A DNA stretch of 64,000 bases from Gammaproteobacteria bacterium (GTDB lineage: Bacteria > Pseudomonadota > Gammaproteobacteria > Steroidobacterales > Steroidobacteraceae): assembly GCA_016874055.1 (NCBI GenBank), contig VGVG01000003.1:62001-126000 (forward strand), read 5' to 3'. Positions 1-7,661 of this stretch are shown here, piece by piece; position 1 is the first letter of the stretch, and every line of letters begins with the position of its first letter. The notes under the pieces were generated by a model, which worked only from the letters and a program-made list of their open reading frames with translations, was not told the origin of the DNA and did no database searches. The position numbers and the translations under genes are program-made.

Positions 1-275
1 ATGATGCTCTCGTAGAGCGCCTTCTGCGCGAGGTCCGGCGCCAGCATGGCGATGAGATCAGCGCCCTTGACGGCATCGACGGGCAACACGACAGAGAGCC
101 CGTCCTTGCGGGCCCTCTTCCAGCTATCGCCTTTGCGCACGCCAACCACGACATCGAAGCCGCTATCTTTAAGATTCAAGGCGTGGGCGCGACCCTGGCT
201 GCCGTAGCCGAGCACACAGATTCTCGCGCGGCGCAGAGCCTTTTTATCGACATCTTTTTGAGCAAACAGTCTCAT
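1..275 (-). CDS. ilvC: Ketol-acid reductoisomerase, N-terminal part (cut by window edge)
   Basis: About 91 N-terminal residues are present; the gene runs off the left edge of the window. IlvC catalyses the NADPH-dependent isomeroreduction of acetolactate or acetohydroxybutyrate in valine, leucine and isoleucine synthesis. The Rossmann dinucleotide-binding segment is clear: [19 protein letters not shown] followed by [11 protein letters not shown], a combination diagnostic of the family. The ATG at 273-275 is preceded by a GGGGAAG ribosome binding site. Upstream on the same strand are a rho-independent terminator and a Leu/Val-rich leader ORF, so expression is probably controlled by attenuation. 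The gene is divergent from the aminopeptidase-ilvD pair, which places four branched-chain functions at one locus. Identity is certain; the rest of the operon cannot be seen. Confidence 0.96.
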   Translation of the reverse strand, partial: MRLFAQKDVDKKALRRARICVLGYGSQGRAHALNLKDSGFDVVVGVRKGDSWKRARKDGLSVVLPVDAVKGADLIAMLAPDLAQKALYESI

Positions 276-318
276 TTTTCTTCCCCTGATCCGTATCGAG
301 GACCCAATAAAAATCGGT

Positions 319-352
319 AAAAAAACCCCGCATCGGCGAAACCGGTGCGGGG
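319..352 (-). terminator. Intrinsic terminator of a branched-chain amino acid attenuator
   Basis: On the minus strand CCCCGCACCGG pairs with CCGATGCGGGG (7 bp, one C-A mismatch, 3 bp) around a TTTCG loop and is followed by seven T. It lies 36 nt past the stop of the leader ORF (389-481) and about 43 nt before the ilvC start, the position expected of an attenuator. The leader segment GAGCGGGT is partly complementary to the 5' arm of the stem and could form an antiterminator. The terminator is directly visible; the regulatory role is inferred from the Leu/Val codon content of the leader. Confidence 0.85.
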
Positions 353-388
353 TAGGTGTTGACTCTCGTCCGCTTGTGAGTTGTGGCC

Positions 389-481
389 TTACGCCAAACT
401 TTTAGGGAACGACCCGCTCCGGCCACCTAGGAGAGGTAGCACTAGACCCAATGGCAGAACTCGGGAAGGCAGGCAGACCAT
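389..481 (-). CDS. Leu/Val-rich leader peptide of the ilvC attenuator
   Basis: A 30-codon ORF begins with ATG at 479-481 and ends with TAA. It encodes [20 protein letters not shown] followed by ten more residues. Eight of the 30 residues are Leu and three are Val, and the core (residues 8-18) carries GTT, CTG, TTG, CTA, GTG, CTA, CTC and CTA almost without interruption. No isoleucine is present. Such peptides sense charged tRNA: ribosome stalling at scarce Leu or Val codons favours an antiterminator and read-through into the biosynthetic genes. The ORF precedes a clear terminator and then ilvC. No Shine-Dalgarno sequence stands at normal distance, and the promoter suggests the message may start at the ATG. 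It is too short for standard gene callers. Confidence is high for the attenuator as a whole and moderate for the exact start. Confidence 0.78.
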   Translation of the reverse strand: MVCLPSRVLPLGLVLPLLGGRSGSFPKSLA

Positions 482-487
482 CCGGGG

Positions 488-517
488 ATTCGACCACGTA
501 TTAAGCCTCTCTGTCAA
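488..517 (-). promoter_or_regulatory. Predicted sigma70 promoter of the ilvC leader
   Basis: Minus-strand TTGACA (512-517, perfect -35) is separated by 18 nt from TCGAAT (488-493, four of six matches to the -10 consensus). Six bases then separate the -10 box from the ATG of the leader peptide, so the predicted start site is at or next to that ATG. The weak -10 makes the call provisional. Confidence 0.5.
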
Positions 518-559
518 TGTATCGACCTCGGCGCGCGCTTTTCCGGATAACATTTGCAT

Positions 560-1966
560 ATGGATCAGGAAGCCCTGATTTGCTCATCGAATAGCCGATC
601 ACTCCCCCTCTGGTTCGTGCGGGAGGGTGATCTTGCGGCATTCAAAACGTCAGTCCCGGCGGCTGCCACTTGGTTAAATCAGCTCGCCTTCGCTCCAGAG
701 AGGCACCGTATCGCGGCTATCCCGGGACCTAATGGGGAAGTCGCTGGTGCAGTCGTGGGGTTGGGCCTGCTTGCTGACTGGAGTCAGCTCGCGTGGTGGC
801 ACGTGTCAGGGTTGGTCGACCGACTTCCTGCACGTGATTTTCACATCGAGGGCGATCTGCCGCCTGCCGCACGGTACCAAATTTTGATTGGCTGGCTGCA
901 CGGCGGGTACCAACTGACTCGCTACAAATCGATGAGTCCCCGGAGCCAAGGAGCAAAGCCGCGACTTGTATTACCGTCGGGAATTGAGGCGTCTTTCGTG
1001 CTGCGTCAGGCCAAAGCTTCGGCATGGGCTCGCGATCTCATTAACGCTCCCGCCAACGAACTCGGACCGGCAGAACTCGCATCGATAGCCGCCGATCTCG
1101 CGCGCGAGCATGCCGCAGAGCTTCGTTGCCTCGAAGGGGATGACCTGTTGGTTAATAACTTTCCGCTAATTCATGCCGTAGGTCGTGCGAGTATTCGATC
1201 ACCGAGATTAATCGACCTGCGCTGGGGTGATCCTCGTCATCCCACCGTCACGCTGGTAGGCAAGGGCGCATGTTTCGATACTGGAGGTCTCGATATCAAG
1301 TCATCCGCCGGAATGGCGTTGATGAAAAAAGACATGGGCGGCGCTGCCATCGTTTTGGCGCTCGCCAGTAGCCTCATGACTCGTCGCGCACCGATCCGTC
1401 TGCGGGTGCTGATTCCTGCTGTCGAGAACAGCATCGCCGGAACCGCGTATCGACCTGGAGACGTCTTATGTTCTCGTCGGGGGCTTACTGTCGAAATCGG
1501 AAATACCGACGCCGAGGGTCGATTGATACTCGCAGACGCCTTAACAGAGGCCGATGTAGAACGCCCTTCGTTGCTGCTTGATTTCTCAACCCTGACGGGC
1601 GCGGCGCGGGTGGCGCTCGGGCCCGAGCTTCCTGCCGTATTCGGTGTAGATCGTGATCTCGTTGAGCACATTCGTCGATGTGGAGACAAGGAGTCGGACC
1701 CAGTGTGGCCGATGCCATTATGGGACCCCTACGACGAGGAATTGGCCAGTCGGATTGCCGATATCAATAACGTCTCGAGTTCGTCATTCGCCGGGGCAAT
1801 CTTTGGCGCGTTGTTTTTGCGACGTTTCGTATCATCGACGCGCTTTTGGGCGCATTTTGATCTTTACGCCTGGAACGCGCGCGAGCGGCCTGGGCGTCCC
1901 GTTGGTGCAGAGGCTCAATGTCTTCGCCTTGCAGATCGCCTTATTCTTGATCGTTTCGGAACATGA
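560..1966 (+). CDS. M17-family leucyl aminopeptidase
   Basis: A 468-residue cytoplasmic di-metal exopeptidase of the leucyl aminopeptidase (M17) family, which removes N-terminal residues from peptides. The catalytic C-terminal domain is unmistakable: GKGACFDTGGLDIK at about residues 234-247, MKKDMGGAA just after, and NTDAEGRL at about 315-322 supply the metal-binding Lys, Asp and Glu residues and the catalytic Arg. The N-terminal third is divergent from classical PepA. ATG at 560 is chosen; an in-frame TTG six bases upstream is the alternative, and neither has a good ribosome binding site. The stop overlaps the ilvD start by four bases (ATGA), so the two genes are probably co-translated. Pairing a peptidase with branched-chain synthesis suggests linked amino acid supply, which is inference. 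Family certain, substrate unknown. Confidence 0.9.
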   Translation: MDQEALICSSNSRSLPLWFVREGDLAAFKTSVPAAATWLNQLAFAPERHRIAAIPGPNGEVAGAVVGLGLLADWSQLAWWHVSGLVDRLPARDFHIEGDLPPAARYQILIGWLHGGYQLTRYKSMSPRSQGAKPRLVLPSGIEASFVLRQAKASAWARDLINAPANELGPAELASIAADLAREHAAELRCLEGDDLLVNNFPLIHAVGRASIRSPRLIDLRWGDPRHPTVTLVGKGACFDTGGLDIKSSAGMALMKKDMGGAAIVLALASSLMTRRAPIRLRVLIPAVENSIAGTAYRPGDVLCSRRGLTVEIGNTDAEGRLILADALTEADVERPSLLLDFSTLTGAARVALGPELPAVFGVDRDLVEHIRRCGDKESDPVWPMPLWDPYDEELASRIADINNVSSSSFAGAIFGALFLRRFVSSTRFWAHFDLYAWNARERPGRPVGAEAQCLRLADRLILDRFGT

Positions 1967-3636
1967 AAATCAAGTCAGATCCTCGCCAGTGGTCTAAACA
2001 GGTTGTCGACGGCGCGAAGCAGACGCCTTCGCGTGCAATGCTCCGGGCCGTGGGATTCACGGATAAAGATTTCAAACGTCCGCAGGTGGGCATCGCCTCG
2101 ACTTGGGCGAATCTCACGCCCTGCAACATGCACATCAACTCCCTTGCTGCCGAGGCGGAGGCGGGGACGAACGCCGCCGGCGGGAAAGGTGTGCTTTTCA
2201 ACACGATTACTGTGTCCGATGGTATCTCAATGGGCTCCCCGGGAATGCGCTACTCGCTGGTGTCCCGCGAAGTGATCGCCGACTCCATCGAAACCGTAGT
2301 CGGCGCAGAGGGATTTGATGGGTTCGTCGCGATCGGTGGTTGCGACAAAAACATGCCTGGCTGTGCCATCGCCATGGCACGCCTCAACCGACCTTCCGTG
2401 TTCGTGTACGGTGGCACCATTCGTCCGGGCGTTAAACGCCGGGACATCGTTTCGGTCTTCGAAGCAGTTGGTGGCCATGCGGCTGGCAAGATCAGTGATG
2501 CGGAGCTCGCCGAAGTGGAACGTACCGCGATACCGGGCCCAGGCAGCTGTGGTGGCATGTACACCGCAAATACCATGGCTTCGGCGATTGAAGCGCTGGG
2601 GTTATCGTTGCCTGGTAGCTCCGCACAGGAGGCGGTGGGGAAGCAAAAGCGAAGCGATTCTTATAAAGCTGGCGAGGCGGTGGTCCGGCTCATCAAGGCG
2701 GGCATCGCACCATCAATGATTCTTACGCGTAAGGCATTTGAGAATGCGATAACCGTAACAATTGCGGTCGGAGGATCGACGAACGCCGTATTGCACCTTT
2801 TGGGGATCGCGCGAGCGGCTAACGTGAAGCTGACCCTCGACGACTTCACACGAATCGGTCGTCGCGTTCCTGTGCTTGCTGATTTGCGGCCCAGCGGTAA
2901 ATACGCAATGTCGGAGCTGATTGCCATCGGAGGCATTCAGCCACTTATGAAGCGCTTGCTCGTTGCGGGACTCCTGCATGGTGAATGTCTCACGGTTACC
3001 GGTAAGTCACTCCGAGAAAACCTTTCGGGCGTCGCGGATTACCCAAGAGGGCAATCGATCATTCGCAATTTCTCAAATCCAATCAAAAAAGAGAGTCATA
3101 TCGTCGTGATGCGTGGGAATGTCGCGCCAGAGGGAGCAGTCGCAAAAATAACGGGGAAAGAGGGTCTGTCGTTCGATGGCCGTGCGAAGGTCTTTAACGG
3201 CGAGGAGAACGCCACACGTGCAATTTTAGGTGGGCGTGTTAAAGCCGGTGATGTGGTCGTCATACGTTACGAAGGACCGCGGGGCGGGCCGGGTATGCGC
3301 GAGATGTTAAGTCCTACTGGGGCAATCATGGGGCTCGGTCTCGGTGACAAAGTCGCGCTGATTACTGACGGACGCTTTTCGGGTGGCAGTCATGGATTCG
3401 TGGTGGGACACATCTCGCCGGAAGCCGCGATTGGCGGACCGATCGCACTCATTCGTAACGGGGATAGAATTAAAATTGATGCTGTCAAAAGGCGAATCGA
3501 TCTTGATGTGCCGGTTTCGGAAATGCGACGTCGTCGGGGGCCCTGGCGGGCGCCAAAACCTTATGTAACCCGCGGCGTCCTCGCGAAGTATGCGAGGATA
3601 GTCGGTAGCGCCTCAGAGGGCGCTGTCACGGACTGA
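1963..3636 (+). CDS. ilvD: Dihydroxy-acid dehydratase
   Basis: A full-length IlvD of 557 residues, which dehydrates 2,3-dihydroxy-isovalerate (or the methylvalerate) to the 2-oxo acid, the step after IlvC. The three conserved Fe-S cysteines are visible at residue 54 (LTPCNMH), residue 127 (GGCDKNMPGC) and residue 196 (GSCGGMYTANTM). The C-terminal signature GRFSGGSHGFVVGHISPEA is intact. The start ATG overlaps the stop of the upstream aminopeptidase (ATGA), giving translational coupling. It is transcribed away from ilvC, so the divergent region 276-559 must serve both units. Two IlvD subtypes exist with [2Fe-2S] or [4Fe-4S] clusters; the sequence as read does not settle which. No terminator is evident downstream. 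Confidence 0.96.
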   Translation: MKIKSDPRQWSKQVVDGAKQTPSRAMLRAVGFTDKDFKRPQVGIASTWANLTPCNMHINSLAAEAEAGTNAAGGKGVLFNTITVSDGISMGSPGMRYSLVSREVIADSIETVVGAEGFDGFVAIGGCDKNMPGCAIAMARLNRPSVFVYGGTIRPGVKRRDIVSVFEAVGGHAAGKISDAELAEVERTAIPGPGSCGGMYTANTMASAIEALGLSLPGSSAQEAVGKQKRSDSYKAGEAVVRLIKAGIAPSMILTRKAFENAITVTIAVGGSTNAVLHLLGIARAANVKLTLDDFTRIGRRVPVLADLRPSGKYAMSELIAIGGIQPLMKRLLVAGLLHGECLTVTGKSLRENLSGVADYPRGQSIIRNFSNPIKKESHIVVMRGNVAPEGAVAKITGKEGLSFDGRAKVFNGEENATRAILGGRVKAGDVVVIRYEGPRGGPGMREMLSPTGAIMGLGLGDKVALITDGRFSGGSHGFVVGHISPEAAIGGPIALIRNGDRIKIDAVKRRIDLDVPVSEMRRRRGPWRAPKPYVTRGVLAKYARIVGSASEGAVTD

Positions 3637-3968
3637 AGACACTGTTCGGGGTTCCTGTTGTATCAGTCGCGCGGGGCAGGTAAAGTTGGCAGCGGGTGGG
3701 GGTCCGCAAGGGACTGCAGGTTTCGATTGTTCCGGCGTAAAGCCGCGTCGGAGCTCGCTTCAAGGACCGCAGTCCTCCAGCCACTCTGTTCAGGTTTCGC
3801 GTCGCGCAGCCGCCTTGGTCGGCGGGATTGCCTTGCGTGTCTTTTTCTGGGCCCCCGATTTGCCTGCTTCAGGAACGATCGGAGACGGGGGGAGAGTGTT
3901 GGAAAAACGGAAGCCGAGTAGTTTTCGGACAGCATTTACCGCAACCGCTGCTTTTGCCACGAGAGAAC
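3637..3968. other. Intergenic region between ilvD and tonB
   Basis: 332 bases with no credible gene. Short frames run through it on both strands but show no family features, and the GC-rich composition explains them. A small stem (GCCGCC-TTGGT-GGCGGG type, near 3807-3827) is visible without a U tract. It probably holds the tonB-operon promoter and leader, but no convincing -35/-10 pair was found. Confidence 0.5.
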
Positions 3969-4580
3969 ATGGCAACATACATACAACAGAACCAATCCCG
4001 TCGTATGGCGATTTTCGGGTTAATTGTGGGCTTCCACGTGCTGCTCGGATACGCGCTAGTCACCGGGTTGGCCCGAAAGGTAGTCGAAGTCGTTGCCCAG
4101 CCCCTCGTGACCGATCTCATCGAAGAGATTAAGCCGGAGGATAAGCCGCCTCCACCGCCTCCGCCGCAGATCGAACGCCCGCCGGTGCAGGTGCCACCAC
4201 CTGACGTGATTATCGATATCCCGATGGAACCCAGTACTACTGCGATCACCAACGTCACAAATAAGCCCGTACCACCTGCGCCTCCTCGAGTGGTTGCGGG
4301 CACACCCGCCAAGATCGGTCGAATGCCCTCGAGTGAGGACTACTATCCAGCCGCATCGAAACGCGCTGAGGAGCAGGGCACGGCTACTATTAAGGTTTGC
4401 GTGGACGCGAAATCGAAGATCATTGGCAACCCGAGTGTCGTGACGTCATCTGGCATTTCGCGCTTAGACGAGGGAGCCGTCAAGCTTGCTCGTGATGGAC
4501 GTTATCAAGCGGGAACGTCAGGCGGCCAGCCGCTGCCGGAGTCTTGCGTTTCCTTCCGCGTGAAATTTGAGATCAGGTAA
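3969..4580 (+). CDS. tonB: TonB-family energy transducer
   Basis: A 203-residue TonB protein that transmits proton-motive-force energy from an ExbB-ExbD motor to TonB-dependent outer-membrane receptors. One N-terminal membrane anchor is seen (residues about 13-33, MAIFGLIVGFHVLLGYALV). A Pro-rich periplasmic linker follows (KPEDKPPPPPPPQIERPP and similar), then a C-terminal TonB domain with a polar YYPAASKRAEEQGTATIKV core and a terminal VKFEIR strand. ATG at 3969 is chosen over longer in-frame extensions because GAGAGA lies just upstream and it puts the membrane anchor at the normal place. It leads a cluster with exbB, two exbD genes and two TPR genes. Two Cys in the C-terminal domain could form a disulfide. 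Confidence 0.93.
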   Translation: MATYIQQNQSRRMAIFGLIVGFHVLLGYALVTGLARKVVEVVAQPLVTDLIEEIKPEDKPPPPPPPQIERPPVQVPPPDVIIDIPMEPSTTAITNVTNKPVPPAPPRVVAGTPAKIGRMPSSEDYYPAASKRAEEQGTATIKVCVDAKSKIIGNPSVVTSSGISRLDEGAVKLARDGRYQAGTSGGQPLPESCVSFRVKFEIR

Positions 4581-4603
4581 ATCGTTTTATCCCCGAGGAA
4601 CAC

Positions 4604-5335
4604 ATGGAAAACACTGAAGTCGCAAACGCTGTCGTCGAAAACCCGTATGGCCTTGAAGCCTTGTGGGAGCAAGGCGATTTCGTCGCTAAAAGCACGCTAA
4701 TCATCCTTTTTATCATGTCGTTAACTTCTTGGTACGTCGTTATTATGAAGATTCTCGATCAGCGTAAGCTCTTGGCCTCCGCTAAGCTCGCTGAGCAGAA
4801 GTTCTGGTCCGCAGGCTCAATTCGGGAAGCAATCGAGCGTCTTCCGAAACAAGACGTCTATCGTCAAATCGCCGAAGATGGGCTGCGTGCTTCGCAGCAC
4901 CACGAGGGTCGTCTGACCAATCGAATCGAACTCCACGAGTGGGTGACGATGTCGCTTCAACGCTCGACGCAGGGCGTGTCGATGGCCCTAACGGGGGGTC
5001 TGCCGTGGCTTGCGACGGTCGGCTCTACCGCGCCCTTTGTTGGTCTGTTTGGTACGGTTTGGGGCATTTACCATGCGCTCGTCGCGATCGGTGTGTCCGG
5101 TCAGGCCTCGATCGATAAGGTCGCTGGGCCCGTTGGTGAAGCCCTCATCATGACGGCCCTCGGTCTGGCCGTCGCCGTTCCGGCGGTCATGGGCTATAAC
5201 TGGCTCATCCGTCGCAACAAGGAAGTGCAGGAAGAGATGGGTAATTTCACGTCCGACTTGCACTCCTTCTTGGTGAGTGGCGCGCGCGTTGCGGTCCCGA
5301 CCGCAGCCCCTGCTGCCGCTGTCGCAAAGAAGTAA
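4604..5335 (+). CDS. exbB: ExbB / TolQ / MotA-type proton channel
   Basis: A 243-residue inner-membrane protein of the MotA/TolQ/ExbB family, the pentameric scaffold of the TonB motor. Membrane segments are visible at about residues 30-48 (LIILFIMSLTSWYVVIMKIL), about 125-150 (GLPWLATVGSTAPFVGLFGTVWGIY) and 175-200 (GEALIMTALGLAVAVPAVMGYN). The conserved GSTAPFVGLFGTVWGI signature is intact. A GAGGA ribosome binding site stands before the ATG, 23 bases after tonB. The C-terminal tail ends in an Ala/Val-rich, Lys-terminated stretch. Assignment to ExbB instead of TolQ rests on the neighbouring tonB and the absence of tolA, tolB and pal. Confidence 0.93.
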   Translation: MENTEVANAVVENPYGLEALWEQGDFVAKSTLIILFIMSLTSWYVVIMKILDQRKLLASAKLAEQKFWSAGSIREAIERLPKQDVYRQIAEDGLRASQHHEGRLTNRIELHEWVTMSLQRSTQGVSMALTGGLPWLATVGSTAPFVGLFGTVWGIYHALVAIGVSGQASIDKVAGPVGEALIMTALGLAVAVPAVMGYNWLIRRNKEVQEEMGNFTSDLHSFLVSGARVAVPTAAPAAAVAKK

Positions 5336-5421
5336 TTTGGTTCTTTCTGGTTCCTCAGTAGTAAGCCGGTCGGTCCCAGACTGAGCGGCTATCGAATCGG
5401 GGCCACAAGAGGTTTTGGTTC

Positions 5422-5859
5422 ATGGGCATGAATGTCGGATCCGCCGGTGGTGAGGATGAGCTGAACTCGACCATCAATACGACTCCTTTAGTGGACGTCA
5501 TGTTGGTGCTTTTGATCATCTTCCTGATCACGATTCCAGTAATCCACAAGACCGTGAAGGTGTCGCTGCCGAAGGCTGCAAACATAGCCACGCAGACAAA
5601 GCCCGAGAACATCACGGTGGCGGTGGACTCTCGAGGTAATGTTTATTGGAATAACGAACCGGTCGCCGGTCGTGACGAACTTATTGAGTTGATAAAGGTC
5701 GAGGCGGTCAAGGATCCGCAGCCCGAGATCCACATCCGCGGCGACTCCGACACTCGATTTGAAGACATCGGAGGGGTCATTTATTCAATTCAACGCGGTG
5801 GTATCGTGAAAGTTGGATTCATCACAGAACCTGACCGCGGTATTCGCGGGTCACGCTGA
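5422..5859 (+). CDS. exbD: ExbD-type biopolymer transport protein (first copy)
   Basis: A 145-residue ExbD/TolR-family protein with a short cytoplasmic N terminus, one membrane helix (about residues 24-44, PLVDVMLVLLIIFLITIPVI) holding the conserved membrane Asp that carries protons, and a periplasmic domain. The NTTPLVDVMLVLLIIF motif is classical. It works with ExbB to drive TonB. It lies 86 bases after exbB and 20 bases before a second exbD. Compared with the second copy it has a longer N-terminal glycine-rich stretch and a different periplasmic domain (VKVSLPKAANIATQTKP), so the two may form a mixed dimer. Confidence 0.93.
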   Translation: MGMNVGSAGGEDELNSTINTTPLVDVMLVLLIIFLITIPVIHKTVKVSLPKAANIATQTKPENITVAVDSRGNVYWNNEPVAGRDELIELIKVEAVKDPQPEIHIRGDSDTRFEDIGGVIYSIQRGGIVKVGFITEPDRGIRGSR

Positions 5860-5879
5860 GCTTTCGGGAGCGAAAGATA

Positions 5880-6302
5880 ATGGGAATGAGTGTAGGGTCT
5901 GACGACGGCGATTCGATGTGCGACATCAACACGACGCCGCTTATCGACGTCATGCTAGTGCTCCTGATTATGTTCATCATCACCATCCCGATCATGACGC
6001 ATGCGGTAAAGCTCGATATGCCAAGACCGACAAACGCTCCACCGCCACCAGTTCCGCCGGAGGTGATCGACATCGAAATCGACTTCGACGGAACGGTAGT
6101 GTGGAACGGAACGTCGGTTCAGGATTTGGATGTCCTCGACCGATACTTTCGCGTCGAGTCACAAAAGGATCCGCAGCCTGAGCTACATCTTCGTCCCGAT
6201 AAGCGCGCGAAGTACGACATGGTCGCGAAGGTACTAGCCTCGGCCCAGCGGAGCCGATTGAGGAAAATCGGATTCGTAAACGTTTCCGAATTCGCGGAGT
6301 AG
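5880..6302 (+). CDS. ExbD-type biopolymer transport protein (second copy)
   Basis: A 140-residue ExbD/TolR-family protein with the signature INTTPLIDVMLVLLIMF, one membrane helix at about residues 17-40 and a periplasmic domain that starts with the Pro-rich NAPPPPVPPEVID. The GGGAGCGAAAG sequence before the ATG supplies a ribosome binding site. Two tandem exbD genes behind tonB and exbB occur in Xanthomonas-type genomes, where the second copy can be dispensable for iron uptake but needed for other functions. The two copies share the membrane motif but differ in the periplasmic half, which argues for divergence of role and not a recent duplication. Confidence 0.92.
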   Translation: MGMSVGSDDGDSMCDINTTPLIDVMLVLLIMFIITIPIMTHAVKLDMPRPTNAPPPPVPPEVIDIEIDFDGTVVWNGTSVQDLDVLDRYFRVESQKDPQPELHLRPDKRAKYDMVAKVLASAQRSRLRKIGFVNVSEFAE

Positions 6303-6431
6303 CTCAACGGCGCTGAGTGGTCAGTCGGAACGGGAAGCCCGCCAAGCATTTATCACCGTGTCGCCGCAGTTCCTCGGACCGTGAGGTACTGTTTTTCGGT
6401 TGATCATGGATTTAGTTCGAAAGAGGAAAGT

Positions 6432-7628
6432 ATGATAAAGCCGGTTAGATCGTTCGTCCTTTTCGTCGCAATGACCCTCCAAATCTCGCAGCCGACGTTC
6501 GCCGAGAAGGTGAGCGGTGCGGTAGCCAAGCCTTTGTTGGCTGCCCAAAATGCGAGCAAGACGCGAAAGTGGGCCGAGTGTCTTTCAAGCCTGAGGACCG
6601 CCGATGCAACGGACGGCAAAACCGCCTACGACAGTTTTATCATTAATGAACTTACGGCGTTCTGTGCGCTGAGCTCTAACGATGTTCCAACGGCGACGCG
6701 CGCGTACGAAATAAATCTTTCCTCGCCTTTCGCGGCTGAGAAGATTGCTCAGCGTACCCGCGATCTCGCCAAAATTCATTTCAATGCACGGGATTACAAG
6801 AAAACTATTGAGGTCGGTCGCAATGCGATCGCTAAAGGCTATGGCGATGCGGACACTTTTCTTGTCGTCGCACAGTCCTATTATCAGACGAACGACTTCC
6901 GCAATGTGCGGGAATTTGTTGGTAACTGGATCAAAGACCAGGAAAAGCGGGGTCAGCGACCGCGGGAAAATGCGATTCAGATGTACGTTACGTCGTGCAT
7001 GCGCTTAAAGGACGAAGCCTGTACCGCTGCAGGGTTTGAAAAGCTTGTTACGTACTACCCAAACCCGGCGGGTTGGGCGAATCTGATGCAGTCGCTTTTC
7101 GCTTCGCGTAACGAAGTTGCGGCGTTCAACGCATACCGTTTGGCAACGGATGTTGGAGCGATGCGGACGGGAGACGACTACACCGAAATGGCTCAGCGCG
7201 CTCTCGAAAAGGGCTTGCCGGGAGAAGCGCTTGCGGCGTTGGAAACGGCATTCGCGCGAAAGGTGTTCACCACAAAGCGCGATATTGATCGAAACACGCG
7301 CCTTCTCAACACAACGAAGGAACGAGTTGCTGCAGATCGCGCCAGTCTCATCAAGCAAGATCGTGACGCCGCCATCGGCAAGAGCGCGGATGCCGATGTC
7401 CGCGTCGGTCAGGCGTTCTTAAGCTACGGTCAGTACCCGCAGGCCGTCATAGCGATCCGTCGCGGCATTACGAAGGGCAACTTAACTGATGCGGGCGAGG
7501 CTGAGTTGGTGCTTGGTATTGCTCTTTTGAAGTCGGGCAACAAAATCGAAGCTGGTCGCGTGCTGCGTGCGATCAAAGGTGATGCGGAGCTCCGGCGTGT
7601 GGCCAAGCTTTGGAGCCTGCGCGCGTAG
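6432..7628 (+). CDS. Secreted TPR-like protein (first of a tandem pair)
   Basis: A 398-residue protein of unknown function with a Sec signal peptide (MIKPVRSFVLFVAMTLQI, cleavage near ...TFA-EKV) and helical repeats of tetratricopeptide type over most of its length, for example FNARDYKKTIEVGRNAIAKG and LSYGQYPQAVIAIRRGITKG. The ATG at 6432 has AGAGGAAAG directly upstream; a longer in-frame extension to 6381 would hide the signal peptide and is rejected. It is followed by a paralogue with the same plan (both share EFT/DYTEMAQ-ALEKGLPGEA). Its place behind tonB-exbB-exbD-exbD suggests a periplasmic scaffold for the TonB motor or its receptors, which is inference. Confidence 0.85.
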   Translation: MIKPVRSFVLFVAMTLQISQPTFAEKVSGAVAKPLLAAQNASKTRKWAECLSSLRTADATDGKTAYDSFIINELTAFCALSSNDVPTATRAYEINLSSPFAAEKIAQRTRDLAKIHFNARDYKKTIEVGRNAIAKGYGDADTFLVVAQSYYQTNDFRNVREFVGNWIKDQEKRGQRPRENAIQMYVTSCMRLKDEACTAAGFEKLVTYYPNPAGWANLMQSLFASRNEVAAFNAYRLATDVGAMRTGDDYTEMAQRALEKGLPGEALAALETAFARKVFTTKRDIDRNTRLLNTTKERVAADRASLIKQDRDAAIGKSADADVRVGQAFLSYGQYPQAVIAIRRGITKGNLTDAGEAELVLGIALLKSGNKIEAGRVLRAIKGDAELRRVAKLWSLRA

Positions 7629-7661
7629 TAATCAATCTGTTAAGGGGGGTGGGGTTGCATC

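Noticed and set aside
244-426. 60-residue minus-strand frame across the ilvC start
   Set aside because: It crosses the ilvC start and terminator in another frame; the Leu/Val-rich 30-codon frame is the better leader.
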